NCBI GenBank assembly: GCA_022575985.1
Contig: JAKSXM010000137.1
Span: 21,904,001-21,968,000, forward strand
Length of the DNA stretch: 64,000 nucleotides
From: Anagrus nilaparvatae
Taxonomy: Eukaryota > Arthropoda > Insecta > Hymenoptera > Mymaridae
Direction of reading: 5' to 3'
The notes beneath the pieces are model-generated. The model searched no databases and was not told the DNA's origin. It was given only the letters and a program-made list of their open reading frames with translations. Shown piece by piece: positions 37,187-48,349 of this stretch. Every line of letters begins with the position of its first letter. Positions within the stretch are counted from its first letter, which is position 1. Made by a program: the position numbers and the translations under genes.

Positions 37187-37510
37187 TTTTCAGATATTAG
37201 TACTTTCATGGAATTAAATGAGGTATTATACCAAAAAAAAAAATATTGCAGTTTTTTTAATTTTTTTGTTTTTTTAATTTTGAGAAAAAATTTGGTATCA
37301 TATCCAAAAAATTACTATTAACGAACATTCTAAGACTAGTACTCTCATAGAAATAAATTAGGTACTGCGTCCAAAAAGAAAAAAAAAATTGGTGTTTTTT
37401 GTATTTTTTTGTTAAAAAATGTTGGGAAACAAATTTATAAAAATTAATTATCAGAGACAAAACCGTATTGTCAAATATAATTACTTTCATGAAAATAAAT
37501 TAGGTATTAC
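37187..37510 (+). repeat. RepD copy 2: ~142-bp minisatellite
   Basis: Three partial units carry the phrase TAGTACTTTCATGGAATTAA then GAGGTATTA (37196), CTAGTACTCTCATAGAAATA then TAGGTACTGCGTCC (37335) and TTACTTTCATGAAAATAAAT then TAGGTATTACC (37480). The period is about 142 bp. The wording matches 19080-19270 closely. This copy runs directly into the CCTAA block that follows. Confidence 0.78.
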
Positions 37511-37970
37511 CTATTAATCTAACCTAACCTAACCTAACCTAACTTAACCTAACGCAACCTATCCTTACCTAACTGAATCTAACACAACATAACCTGACCT
37601 AACTTTACTCAACGCAACTTTACTTAAATACTGAAAAGGGTTGATAAAATCAACTTAACTTTAAATATTGAAGCCCTAATTTTTAGATTGAAGAGTTTCA
37701 CTCAAAACTACTAAAAATTAATATATTTTCGGGTTATTGAATAAAGAAATAGGTACACCGAAGGAAGTCCCCTTAAATCTTACCTAACCTAACGCAACCT
37801 AACCTTATCTAACGCAACCTTACATTAACACTAAAATGGGTTGCTAAAATCAACTAAACTTTGAATAGTGAAGCCCTAACTTTTAGATCGAGGAGTATTT
37901 CTCGGAACTACTAAAAATTAATATATTTTTAGGTTATTGAATAAAAAAGTAGGAATAGATTCGCAGAAAA
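37511..37970. repeat. Telomere-like CCTAA blocks in a duplicated ~260-bp unit
   Basis: Near-perfect CCTAA repeats at 37518-37553 give way to degenerate variants (CTAACGCAAC, CTAACACAAC) up to about 37625. A second block lies at 37783-37830. CCTAA is the complement of TTAGG, the canonical insect telomere repeat. Each block is followed by the same tail: GGGTTG, AAAATCAACT, GAAGCCCTAA, TTTTTAGAT, ACTACTAAAAATTAATATAT, GGTTATTGAATAAA. So the block plus its tail is a tandem duplication of about 260 bp. It is interstitial, flanked by ordinary DNA on both sides. Confidence 0.85.
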
Positions 37971-38141
37971 GAATTCATGGCGGATCTCGTGACGGATGGA
38001 AAGAGTAACTAAGTATCTGCTATAGCACTTAGTTATTATATTGTTATATGAAGTGAATTATTAAAAAATTTGTATGAAAATGATACGTAAGACAAAATAA
38101 AACTAAAAACTGATTTTATGAATAAGAAATTTTTTTCGGAG
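37971..38141. other. Spacer between CCTAA blocks and a short minisatellite
   Basis: Mixed sequence (GGCGGATCTCGTGACGGATG near 37980) with no gene or repeat partner in the window. Confidence 0.4.
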
Positions 38142-38225
38142 GCATAACATTCGGGAAAAAATCTATTCAAGGAAAAAGTAATTTGGGGAAATAGTCGTTC
38201 GGGGAGTGGTATTCGGGAAAATGGG
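38142..38225. repeat. Short minisatellite, ~16-bp unit
   Basis: Five degenerate units of about 15-17 bases are seen: ACATTCGGGAAAAA, TATTCAAGGAAAAAG, TAATTTGGGGAAATAG, TCGTTCGGGGAGTGG, TATTCGGGAAAATGGG. It is a simple tandem repeat with no coding meaning. Confidence 0.6.
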
Positions 38226-41200
38226 TGAAAACGTCCTTAAAACGTCCTCTTGGTTGTATCTCAGTGGTAGATCTTTATATGTATCAACCAAATAATTAAC
38301 GTCTTCTTTTCTTGCTTTAAATATTGAAGTGCAAAAGGATCCGTTCTTGAATGTTTTCTTATCTAACTGAAAATTCAAGTTGCCCATCAAATTCCAAATT
38401 AAAAACCTATTACTTTTTTTTAAAACTTTTTCTTGACCTTTTTTATGGAACTTTCAAAAATGGTGGCTGAGGAGAGCAGTTTTACCAAAAAACTTTAAAA
38501 CAACATAACACCCTTAAAAGCTGTATAAAACCTTCAAATTTGGGAAAACTTCTATTTTTAAGTTGTTTTATCGAAAAAAAAAAACAAGTTTCTTATTTTT
38601 GAGACCTTAAATTCTATTTTGTGTTATTTATACATGGAATTACCCAATTGATAATTATTTTATTGTTATATTATTTAGATTAAAAGTTTTCGTACATGAT
38701 ATTTTAGTATATAATATTGACCGCTGGAATAAATTTTACTTGGAATATATAAATTATCACGTACAAAGTTTTCAGACTCGATTAATGTTGTAAAATAAAA
38801 TAAAAGGTTATTTTGTAACGTATTAGTTTGAAAGGGTTATTATTAGTTTTAAAATTCATTTCAAAATAAGCTCAATTTTAATTTTCTAGTGGCTCTGAAA
38901 ATTTGAATCAAGTTACTAAAGAAATAATTATTAACTAGTAAGTCATTATAAATAATGAATAGTCTGAGTGAAGACATTTTGAAGCTTTTTTAATATTTAA
39001 TTATTTATTATTTTCATATTATTTAATTTCATCGTATTTAAAAAAATACATCTCTCTCTTTAACATTAATTATATTATATCCTCCTAGTGCACAATGGGA
39101 CGAAATCCAAAAAAGCTTGGAAAAACCCTAAAAACAAGTTTCTATTTAAAAATTTTTGCTTTTGGTGTGGTAAAAGGAGCCCCCAAAATAAACGGTTTCA
39201 TTACTGTTACAGTCCAAATTTGGCCTTCTTAAACGTCAAAAATAATATTTGCCTCTGAAAAATAGTAAAGATTTATAAAATTAACAAAATAAACTAACAC
39301 AATCGACGTTCACAAACAACTACCACGTTCAATTTGCTAACTAAATTGAATAACTAGCCCCTTAAGAAATTGAGTTTTAAGTAAATATATAATATTCACT
39401 TTAGATTAATTAACAATAATAACTATTATGGTTTCACATTTAATATTCAGAAAATTAATAGAAATAAATCAAGTACAATTGTTTTAATGTAAAATGTTAT
39501 ACAACTATTCTCGAAAGCTGGTTGACTAACTTATAAGAGTTACATATAATCTAGAAAGGTTATATTAGCTTTTATCATACATATAATATTATAGAATTAC
39601 TTTTAGGAAATTATACGAAATAATTCATTTTCGTTTACGTAAAGTAAAATAACAAGAACGATTAAAGTTTATTAATTAATTATTATTATTATTATTATTA
39701 TATTTTATACTATGTTTATTTATTAATATTTTACTCTTCATTTAAAATAGATTTTCTCCTCTTAATTCCTAGAATTTTCTATTATTTTAATGGTTTTTAA
39801 AGCTAATTATTATAGGTAGTTTTATGCAAATAAATTTATTTCCTGGAATTATTTTTATTTAAAACCGTTGAATTATTTAATTACAAAATGAATTTTCCGT
39901 ATTATTAATATTCATGTAGCTAAACAATAATAAATGAAAATTTTGAAAAATGCTAATATTCTATGCACCGAAACGAAATATTTTTCTCTGAAAATTTTTT
40001 GATTGATTAGGTAAATTTTACTTATTATTAAACAATATTAAATCATGTTTAAATGTTAAATAGCTTGAAGATTTTATAAATTTTTTTGCCCTAATTCAGC
40101 TAAAATTTCATTTAATTTTTGAAGCATGCCTAAAAAATGCAGCACTAAATATTAAAATAAGCATAAACTAAAAAAAAAAAAAAAAATTTTTGTTATGCAA
40201 TCTTCTAATTACAAATATTCACTGACTATATAAATGCAAAGTTCAATCAGAGATTACGGGCCATTAAGCAATAGAAAATAGTATAAGCTGCGTATGCAAA
40301 ATTTGACGATTTGTACATTATATTTTAGATATATGTCGTGTATTGTATAATTTTAGACGTAACAAAATATACATGATTACTTCTCCCTTCTATAATATAA
40401 TCTTTTCACGTCGTTGACTACCAGCTACAGATAAATCATTTAAAATTTCGCGTGATTTCGTTTATAAAACATCAACTTTATATTTACTCTATAAGACCTT
40501 AATTTCATCAATTAATCTGTTATTTTATCAAGCATGCAAACTTTTACAGAAACTAGGACAGCAAAAAAAAAATTTTTTTTTTTATTTATCTTATTTTACA
40601 CATGTCAAAAATAATAAAAGTTTTAATACACTTCATACGTACGAGCTAAAAAAATTCAATAACATTTAAATAAGGATATTTTTTGGTTCATAAGCCATTT
40701 TTTTATGCATCAAACACCAATTTCCAAAAAAAAAGCTCTTTGTCAATTTTATTATTATTACTTTCCGTAGTTAAACCCTTTTTTCTAAAAAAACTTTGCA
40801 CTTTTCAGTGTCGGATGAATAATGGAACTTTTTAAAAGAATTTTAAAAAAAAGGGTCCTTTTTTTATAATCTCTACGTTAATAAAATAAAAATAAAACTT
40901 TTTTTTCTTTCTTTAACTAAAAAGTATGAAAATAGTTATAGGTATTTTAAAAACTTTTATTATAAAATTTATTTTTTTTATGATTAAAAAAAATATATAA
41001 ATATAAAGCTTTTAATGCGAAAATTATCAAACAGTTTTCCTATATATATATAAATTGATGTCATAGCAATCATTTTGGAATTTGATATTTAATCGAATTT
41101 TCATGTTAATAGGATACAAGTCAACAATGGATTAAAGCATCAATATACATATATATATATTTTGAAAATATTCAAATCAATCTTTATGTAGATGAAAATC

Positions 41201-44200
41201 TCATTTAAACAATACGACGGAATATTAACAAAAGGATTAAACTTGAAATTACTATGTTTTAAATTTTTTTTTTTTTTTTTTTAATTTTTTAATTCATTAG
41301 TTTTTTATTTAAATATTTACTGATTACTTTTTTTTAGTTTATATCTTTTAAAATAAATGAATTCAATTATTTCAGATAATTTATTTTTTAAAGAGTTTTA
41401 TTCGTGTTGAGTAAATAAAATATTTAATAACTTTTATGTTTTCATTTTTAATTATTATGTCTTTATTAAAAATTTATTATTCGATTATGAATGGATTTAA
41501 ATTAAGTATGAGATTTATAAATAATAAATGTTAAATAAATATTTGAATTTTTAACCTATACTAGCTAATATCTAGAAAACTTAAAAGTGAGTTAATTTTT
41601 TAGGCCATTTCTTAAACTTTTTTCTGTAAATTTCGTTATTTTGTATTTTTTTAAGTTCATAGTCTAAAGTTGTGGGCTGTTACGAAGCTGATTTTCAGTA
41701 ATGGCATTTTTTGGAAGTAATAAAATTTAATATAACATTAGAAAGTAAAAATGGACCACACAATATCTAGAAATTCAATAGCGGATTTTCTAGGAGCTTG
41801 AAATGGTGTAAAACCAACATTAGTTCCTTGAACTTCAAGATGTCACACAACCACTTCTAGGCACTTCAACTTCTAAACAGGAATACTATTATTTTGAAAA
41901 ATGATCGTATAATTTAAGCCGATAATGAAAAAAATCAAACTTTAAATATAAATGCCAGGCTAATATACAAATGCTGTATGTGTTTGTATATCTTAGGTAT
42001 TCTGAAATTCTTAAAAGTAAAATCGCAAGATTTCATTTTCTTAAATTTAAATAAATTTCGCTATCGGTGACATTTTATTATTCCAACCAAATTGAATAAA
42101 ATTTGAATTTCTAATCTTATAACAATTAGCAAAAGTGTTATAAACTTAATTATTCATTCCTTCATGATATATTACAGTAGCTCATATTCACTTAAATCAT
42201 TTTTCAAATTTATTTTCGCATTTTATAATTATTTAATTATCTTAAGTAAAAACGTCATTTTAGTATGTGTTTTTAACAAAATATTTTTTATTTCAATTGC
42301 ACTAAATCGCCAATAAAACTCCGTACATTTTTTTGTAGTAAAAAATTAATTCAGTTTCTTATTAAACTGAAATCTATTCAAAATAAATTCTTTCACTGTT
42401 ATCACAAGAACAATTTTCAAAAGTTATAAACATTAAAGTAAATTTTGAAATACCCAGTTAATATTGTATTTACATATTAATAGAATCATCACATTATAAT
42501 AATTTAATCTTAAATAAAAAAGAGTTTGTAAAACTGTACAAAAACCAAAAAAAAACTACGATAAGATTCAGTACAAAAGAATAAAAGAAACTCATAAAAA
42601 GAAAATATACACTAAGAACGATGTAAGAAGATTTCCCTAATACATATAAAAAATATTTCCTAAATTAAAGTCACCGAACACTGAATGGCGTTGTGGAAGT
42701 TTGCCCTGAGGGATAAAAAAAAAGAAAGGATAGAAAAAGGCGAGAAAGTATAAAGTGGTGGTTAGTCTTGTCGCTCAAATAAAGTATAGAGTTCAATTTT
42801 AGATTTGCAATGCTAACCAGGAACTATATTAAAAGGGAATTAATTTCTTGCTAACCGGCTGAAGTAGTTCTTATATTTATAAAGCTTTTGAGAGGGGTAC
42901 TTTGTAGTATTATCATTATTACAGATAATCTCGTTCGTACTCGGCCCCTACAGCATTTATTTTTTTTACATTTATATTTACACTATTTTAATAATTTAAT
43001 TTTCATTACATAGATAAATCACCGCATACAAATATTTTAATATTTTTTAACACAATTAAGTATGGGACAGATGAATTCCAATTTTTGTAGAAAAAAATTA
43101 CTAACAGTAATCTGAATTGTTTCTTAAAAAAAAACTGAATAAAAAAAAAGTTTTAAGATTAAAAAAAATTTTTTAAATATCAAAGAATCAATTTCCACAA
43201 TTTTTCTTAAAACTCATTTTGCTGAGATTTTACCATGTTATTTTTAAGTTTTTTATATAAATTAATTTTGTTTTGATTTATTACTACACATTTGTTATTT
43301 ATAAATATACAGTTACTTGTTGTATGTGTACGTATTTGTCTATAGTGTAATATATATTAATACTTTTGCGAGTACTTTTGTGTAAAAGTATTTATTTTTC
43401 TACGTTCCCTAGTATATATGTATATATAAAAGTAATGTACAGATATAAAATATATATATAACTTTGTAAATTTTTGTATACGTGAATCATTGATTCTCAA
43501 TAAGTTCGAACAAACCCAACTATTGACCCGATTTTATAACGATACATCAGAAAAAAAAGAAGAAAATGTTGCTATAAATATCAGTTTCTTTTTCGCCTCA
43601 TTTATCTGAAATCTCATGAAGAAAACCCAATGGAATTGGCATTTATACGTACGTATATTCAACAATAGAATACGAATTTAAATGATAAGTGGACATATGT
43701 AAGGCTTTTATAATTTAATATCAGAAAAGAAAATACTGCAAGTGGTTTTTTTTTCAGTGTGGATAAAATAATACACCCAAAAAAGAAAAAGAGTTTTTAA
43801 CAGGGACAAATGCCCTAAGTAAAATACGTATGCACGTTCAATATCGAAGTTATACACAATAACCATTCAATACATCAAAGTACTGGGGAGCTTTATTTAT
43901 AGATGATTTTTCATCAAATTATTAAATATAAAACAAATTTATTATTATTGCATAGTTCTTTCAAGTATTTTTCAAAGATTTTTGAAGTTTACATCAATAT
44001 TTTTTTCTAAAATCAATCTAAATATAGGATATAATTATTATTTACACAAAAGAATTTTAAAAATTATTACTCTAAAAATCAATTTTAATATGCAAATAAA
44101 AAGAAGGATAAATATTGTTAAAGTTAAGCTTATCTTAAGAGTAAAAATGCAATCTTACATTTATTGTAAAATAAACAAATCTCTTGATTGCATATATTAT

Positions 44201-44451
44201 ATATTTATAGATTTAAATTTATTATACTTTCCAGTATTTCCATATAAATAAAAGATTAAAAGCTTTACAAATATTTAAAAATCAATATAATAAGCTAAAA
44301 TTAAAAAGAAAAAAATATTTACAAATTTAAATTAAATTTAAAATTTAATACTTATATTTTTCTGAAGTATTATTAATTCAATTATAATGCAAAAGTGATA
44401 CTTACTAGAGCAGATTAATCTGTACTAAATATTAAACATTTCTTTAAATTT
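38226..44451. other. Long AT-rich gene desert
   Basis: More than 6 kb without a recognisable exon. Notable bits are a mixed-composition patch at 39085-39250 (CCTCCTAGTGCACAATGGGA, GGAGCCCCCAAAATAAACGG), probably a transposon remnant, and a TTA run at 39677-39702. There is also a T-run at about 41267-41282 and a purine-rich, less AT-rich patch at 42670-42960 that could be a UTR or promoter of something unseen. The frame at 43982-44251 is Lys/Ile/Asn-rich and unconvincing. Confidence 0.5.
39677..39702. repeat. (TTA)n microsatellite
   Basis: A run of about eight TTA units in AT-rich DNA. Confidence 0.85.
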
Positions 44452-44620
44452 TATTATAGAGCGAAGCTCTACCTTAATGGATGCAAAAATCGACACCTTT
44501 CGGACACGATATAGCCAAAACGATCAAACGGAATGCTTTCATTTTTTAAAACTGAGTTTATTTTATCGAGTTAATGAACCCTATTGTTTTTGGGGCCAAT
44601 CTGGTATTTCTAAAGGCATG
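44452..44620 (+). repeat. RepC copy with terminal motif
   Basis: It begins TTATTATAGAGCGAAGCTCT ACCTTA, identical over 26 bases to 32868. It continues with TTTCGGACACGATATAGCCA and ACGGAATGCTTTCATTTTTT, related to the RepC copies at 32918 and 7505. The stem-loop AGAGC-GAA-GCTCT sits at the left end. Confidence 0.68.
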
Positions 44621-44641
44621 TTTATTCTTGTACTTTTGCTT

Positions 44642-44740
44642 CATACAGGTGAAAAACCTTCTAAATGTTATCCGCGCGATAAATTTCATAGCTTTTGCAA
44701 TAACTTTGCATCAGTGAAATATCATAAAAATGCAAAATAA
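44642..44740 (+). pseudogene. Decayed C2H2 zinc-finger fragment
   Basis: The + frame reads HTGEKPSKC, then YPRDKF, then NNFASVKYHKNAK and a stop. HTGEKP is the standard linker between C2H2 zinc fingers, and KC is the usual first Cys position of the next finger. The second Cys position reads Arg (CGC, one base from TGC), the spacing to the His is stretched, and the last His is Lys, so the finger cannot fold normally. The preceding residues of the same frame do not form another finger. It lies directly next to a RepC copy, suggesting a captured or transposon-borne fragment. DNA binding is not expected. Confidence 0.5.
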
Positions 44741-44761
44741 CACAAGATTCTTATATTTTTA

Positions 44762-45467
44762 GGCACGATCACCCTATGTATGCAATACATAGATGAAATT
44801 GTGCCTTATAAGTTTGTCAGGTCAAAAAACGGAAAAATTTCTAAATTGTCCAATTCGTGGAGAAATTTGGTCCCCAGGTCATTCCGATGCCTCTAAATGC
44901 TTATATTGCCTTGGTGTGTGTAGGGATGTATGTTCGAGAAAGTGTATCCTCAAGATCACAGAACCTACTCGATGAATCAAAAATCCCTTAAACCAAATTT
45001 TTTGAAATAAGATCTAGTTGTAGGGTTTTCAATTTCAAGTGATTTCATCAAGTACTTGCAGAGAAATGTCCTAAAAACTGATTTCAGATATCAAAAAAAA
45101 TTATTAAAAAATAATAAAAATGGTAAAAAATGAATTGGTTTTGAATTTAATACATCCAAAATGTGGTTAATGATCTAAAATAACCAGAAAATAACTAAAT
45201 TAATTGAAATTTATTTTTTAGGCACGATAACCCTGTGTATGCAATACATAGATGAAATCGTGCCTTAAAAGTTCATCAGGTTAAAAAACGAAAATGTCTT
45301 CAAATTCTTCAATTTATGGAGGAATTTGGTCCCCAAGGTCATTCCGATGCCTCTACATGCTTTTATTGCCTTGTTGTATAATAATAAATAATAGTTTTCA
45401 ATTTATGAGGGCGTGGACCCCATCAACGTTATTAAAGAGAAAATACTCAAAAATATGTGATCGTGCC
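44762..45467. mobile_element. Element with a twice-repeated hairpin module and GGCACGAT ends
   Basis: A hairpin module is present at 44762-44805: GGCACGAT, CTATGTAT-GCA-ATACATAG, ATTGTGCC. A second copy is at 45221-45266, followed in both cases by about 120 bp of matching sequence (TCAGGT-AAAAAACG, GGTCCCC-AGGTCATTCCG, ATGCCTCTA-ATGC, TTGCCTTG). The two copies are in direct orientation 459 bp apart. A lone ATCGTGCC at 45460-45467 may mark the right end, the inverse of the opening GGCACGAT. No coding frame of substance is present. It may be a non-autonomous element and its solo ends, or two tandem insertions. Confidence 0.68.
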
Positions 45468-46017
45468 TGAAATAAAAAAGCCTTAGCTTTTTTATAATTC
45501 TTTACGATTTTTATTATTTATTAATTAATCCAAATTTTATTCAATTAAACATTTAACGCCCAAGAGCCTATCTACGAGTTCTAAATTAATTTTAAAAACA
45601 AAATCTATTTTTCTAAAAATGTATCCATATGTTAAAAAGTCTCTATTCTCAGAATTTGATTTCAAACTTTCTATAAAATTAACCGGAAACTCATTATTTA
45701 GGGTAAAAGTTGGATACTAAAAAAAATCGACACGCTGCTTATCAGTATTGTAAATAGCATCAAAAAAAGGTATATTTAATGAAAAATAATAAAATTTTCA
45801 TTTTTTGTATATGTTTTAGGACACATTTTTTTTGCATGATTTTTCTTAATTTGAAAATGGCGGATGGAGAATTAGAAAAAATTACGAAAAACAAGTTGCA
45901 TTAGATTATTTGTTTTTAGGAATATTTTTTGGAATTTTACATAAATATTGGTTTTAAAATTAATTTAGTATTCAAATCTAAACGTAAAATTTCAAATATT
46001 AATACTAGATATATATA
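45468..46017. other. AT-rich DNA, nothing identified
   Basis: The spacer contains GAAAATGGCGGATGGAG-like text near 45855, often seen in dispersed insect repeats, but no defined unit. Confidence 0.4.
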
Positions 46018-46260
46018 TTTTTTTTTTTTTTTTTTTTTTGAACTGACATATACCGACGTAGGGTATCCCAAGAGGCTTAAACCTGTGCTGGGGCAGTTGC
46101 GGAGCAGCCGACTTTAAGATGTTAACTGAACTTGTATTCACCCGAACACTGTCAATGATTAACTAATTATTCATTAGTTATTCATTGACAATATCCGTGA
46201 CATAGGAAAACTGCAGAAAACCTATGCCAAGAACAGCCGGATACATGTTTTCTACATAGT
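46018..46260 (-). mobile_element. Poly(A)-tailed retroposon 3' end, reversed
   Basis: A T22 run (46018-46039) is followed on the + strand by GAACTGACATATACCGACGT, then AGGGTATCCCAAGAGGC and GGGGCAGTTGCGGAGCAGCC. Read on the - strand this is a GC-richer 3' sequence ending in a long poly(A), the form left by a non-LTR retrotransposon or SINE. The body further right (to about 46260) holds a hairpin (46150-46190) and no reverse-transcriptase frame. The family is not identified. Confidence 0.6.
46150..46190. repeat. Short hairpin, 18-bp arms
   Basis: TGTCAATGATTAACTAAT and ATTAGTTATTCATTGACA are reverse complements but for one base, around a five-base loop. It sits inside the retroposon-like segment. 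Confidence 0.7.
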
Positions 46261-46264
46261 ATTC

Positions 46265-46611
46265 GATTTTTCTTTTAAACACTATGCCGAAAACACGATC
46301 CTCACCATTTTTGGACTAAACCTAGTTCAAAAAATATGCAACTCCATCCGTATGCATTCTATGTATAATTCCATTATCATTGAATTTTTTTATTCTTATA
46401 CATTGATCAGTTTGAAAAATTGATTTGAAACTAATAACTAATAAGTTTTTAATTCTTCTGAAGGTTACTTCATTGAAATAAAACCGGTTGTTTAAAAACT
46501 GATTTTTTTAAATAGCGTAATTTTATTAAATAAAAAAGAGATTAGGAACCTGGTAATAATAATGGTATGGTAATAAGTGCGTGGAAGTATTACACAGCTA
46601 AATTTTGGCAC
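46265..46611. other. Mixed DNA left of the foldback complex
   Basis: No gene. Short segments such as CACGATCCTCACCATTTTTG suggest more transposon remains, unassigned. Confidence 0.4.
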
Positions 46612-46764
46612 AGAGATATTCAAGACCTAAATAATAACACTTTCGTATTCTAATTTTTTCGGCCACGTGTTTTGGAAAAAGTTATGAGTACACAAAAATG
46701 GCCAATTTTTAAAAAAAAACTAAAAGTAAGTATGAAACCCCGGAATAGGCTAGGTTTTTAACTA

Positions 46765-47766
46765 ACAAGGGGAGTTCAATACATTTGGAACACCGAATTA
46801 CACCAAATGGTTATGGATGAGTTTGTTATGTTGAAAAAACATGCCGACTACCCTCCGTTCCTTCCAATGGGCCATCTGAGCCTAGAAATGCAGGGCTGAA
46901 TGTTATAAAATAGGATTTTTTGGTAATTTTCAAAGAAACGCCAAAACCTCGCAAGATAACCAAAACTCTTCTGGTTGGTCTCATTTTTTTGGTTTAAGTA
47001 TCACCTTTCATACGCCGTAAACCGCAATTTATTATCACTAATTCTCTTATCACTATAGCCAATTAACCAAACGGTCATTTTTAGCTAAAAATGACCAATT
47101 TTTAAAATGCTGCCAAATTTGTAATTTCTGACGAAAATGGGTTTTATAGATCTGAAAAAATTTGTACAAGCTTCAAATTTCCAAAAATTTTTTGCTCGTC
47201 TCATTTCCTTGATTCGTTTTTAAGGAATGGCTCTTCAAAGTTACCATTAAAAATGAGCTTTTTTAAAAAATCGTAAAATTGGGACTGTGACTTCAAATTA
47301 TCATATCTGGTTAACAAATAATTGCAAAAGGTAAAGTCAAGAAGTTTTGAAAACTTGAAGCTTGTACAAATTTTTTCAGATCTATAAAACCCATTTTCGT
47401 CAGAAATTACAAATTTGGCAGCATTTTAAAAATTGGTCATTTTTAGCTAAAAATGACCGTTTGGTTAATTGGCTATAGTGATAAGAGAATTAGTGATAAT
47501 AAATTTCGGTTTACGGCGTATGAAAGGTGATACTTAAACCAAAAAAATGAGACCAACCAGATGAGTTTTGGTTAACATGCGAGGTTTTGGCGTTTCTTTG
47601 AAAATTACCAAAAAATCCTATTTTATAACATTGAGCCCTGCGTTTCTAGGCCCAGAAGGCCCATTGGAAGGAACGGAGGGTAGTCAGCATGTTTTTTCAT
47701 CATAAAAAACTCATCCATAACCATTTGGTGTAATTCGGTGTTCCAAATGTATTGAACTCCCCTTGT
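46765..47766. mobile_element. Large foldback: 413-bp inverted arms, 176-bp spacer
   Basis: The left arm 46765-47177 starts ACAAGGGGAGTTCAATACAT. The right arm 47354-47766 ends ATGTATTGAACTCCCCTTGT. The arms are equal in length and nearly identical, including TACGCCGTAAACCG, TGACCAATTTTTAAAATGCT and TTTTATAGATCTGAAAAAAT. The spacer (47178-47353) is unrelated AT-rich sequence with CGTAAAATTGGGACTGTGAC. High arm identity suggests either recent origin or gene conversion. Transcription would give a long double-stranded RNA, a possible source of small RNAs. The frame at 47623-47838 on the - strand crosses the right arm and is not a gene. Confidence 0.93.
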
Positions 47767-47770
47767 AAGA

Positions 47771-47977
47771 CCAAAACATAATAAGTTTATATTTGACATT
47801 TTTCGGTATATTAATTCTGGAGAGACATGTTGGGCCATTGAAGACCTTTATCCGAGCTCAAAATCATGTAAACTATAAACTAAGAGCGTGAATAAACGGT
47901 GGGTCTTCAATAGCCCGACATGCCCTTCCAGAGCCAAAATACCAAAAAATTTAAAATATAAATTCAGTATGTTTTGG
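47771..47977. mobile_element. Second inverted repeat, 76-bp arms
   Basis: CCAAAACATAATAAGTTTAT ... GAAGACC (47771-47846) pairs with GGTCTTCAAT ... GTATGTTTTGG (47902-47977). The arms differ at more positions than those of the neighbouring large foldback, from which they are separated by four bases. The 55-base loop is AT-rich. It appears to be the centre of the older outer-arm element, with the large foldback inserted beside its left arm. Confidence 0.78.
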
Positions 47978-48112
47978 CCTAATATAAAAATCTGGTCTAA
48001 TCCGGGGTGTCATAATTTCAGTTTTTTTTCCAAAAATTGGTTAACTTTTTCTAGAACATGCGACCAAAAAAATTAGAACATAAAAGTAGGTATGCTTTGA
48101 TTCTGAAATACG

Positions 48113-48349
48113 CAATCTGGGGTACAAGTGGCTGAGAAGTAGAGGACATGAAATCAGCAAAAACTACCCCATTTTAGTTTTTTTGCAATATTTTGAAAAC
48201 AGAGCTAAAATTATCTAATTAACTGCCTTTTTTGAAGAAAGGGTAAGAAAATATTGGGATTCAATAATTACATGCTCTAATTGGGCTATAAGACTAATTA
48301 TAGGACGTGAAAACTAAACCTCTAAAAAGGACTAGTTATAATAGATAAA
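48113..48349. other. Spacer between foldback complex and RepA
   Basis: AT-rich mixed text with no identified unit. Confidence 0.4.

Larger units (their letters stand above)
46612..48112. mobile_element. Nested foldback complex, outer arms
   Basis: The outer left arm (about 46612-46760) and outer right arm (about 47978-48112) are diverged inverted repeats. CTAATTTTTTCGGCCACGTG TTTTGGAAAAAGTTA on the left corresponds to the reverse complement of the right, CTAATTTTTTTGGTCGCATG TTCTAGAAAAAGTTA. ACCCCGGAATAGGCTAGG likewise corresponds to ACCCCGGATTAGACCAGA. Between them lie two better-conserved inverted repeats (46765-47766 and 47771-47977). The whole can fold into a compound hairpin. There is no transposase frame, so it is non-autonomous if mobile. 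Confidence 0.75.

Noticed and set aside
38163..38390. 75-codon - frame
   Set aside because: It spans a short TTCGGGAAAA-type minisatellite and has no recognisable motif.
40227..40251. TATATAAA followed by TCAGA, promoter-like
   Set aside because: Spacing of about 20 bases is too short for TATA to initiator, and no coding sequence follows.
47623..48076. Frames of 71 (-) and 62 (+) codons
   Set aside because: They lie in foldback arms and are palindromic by-products.
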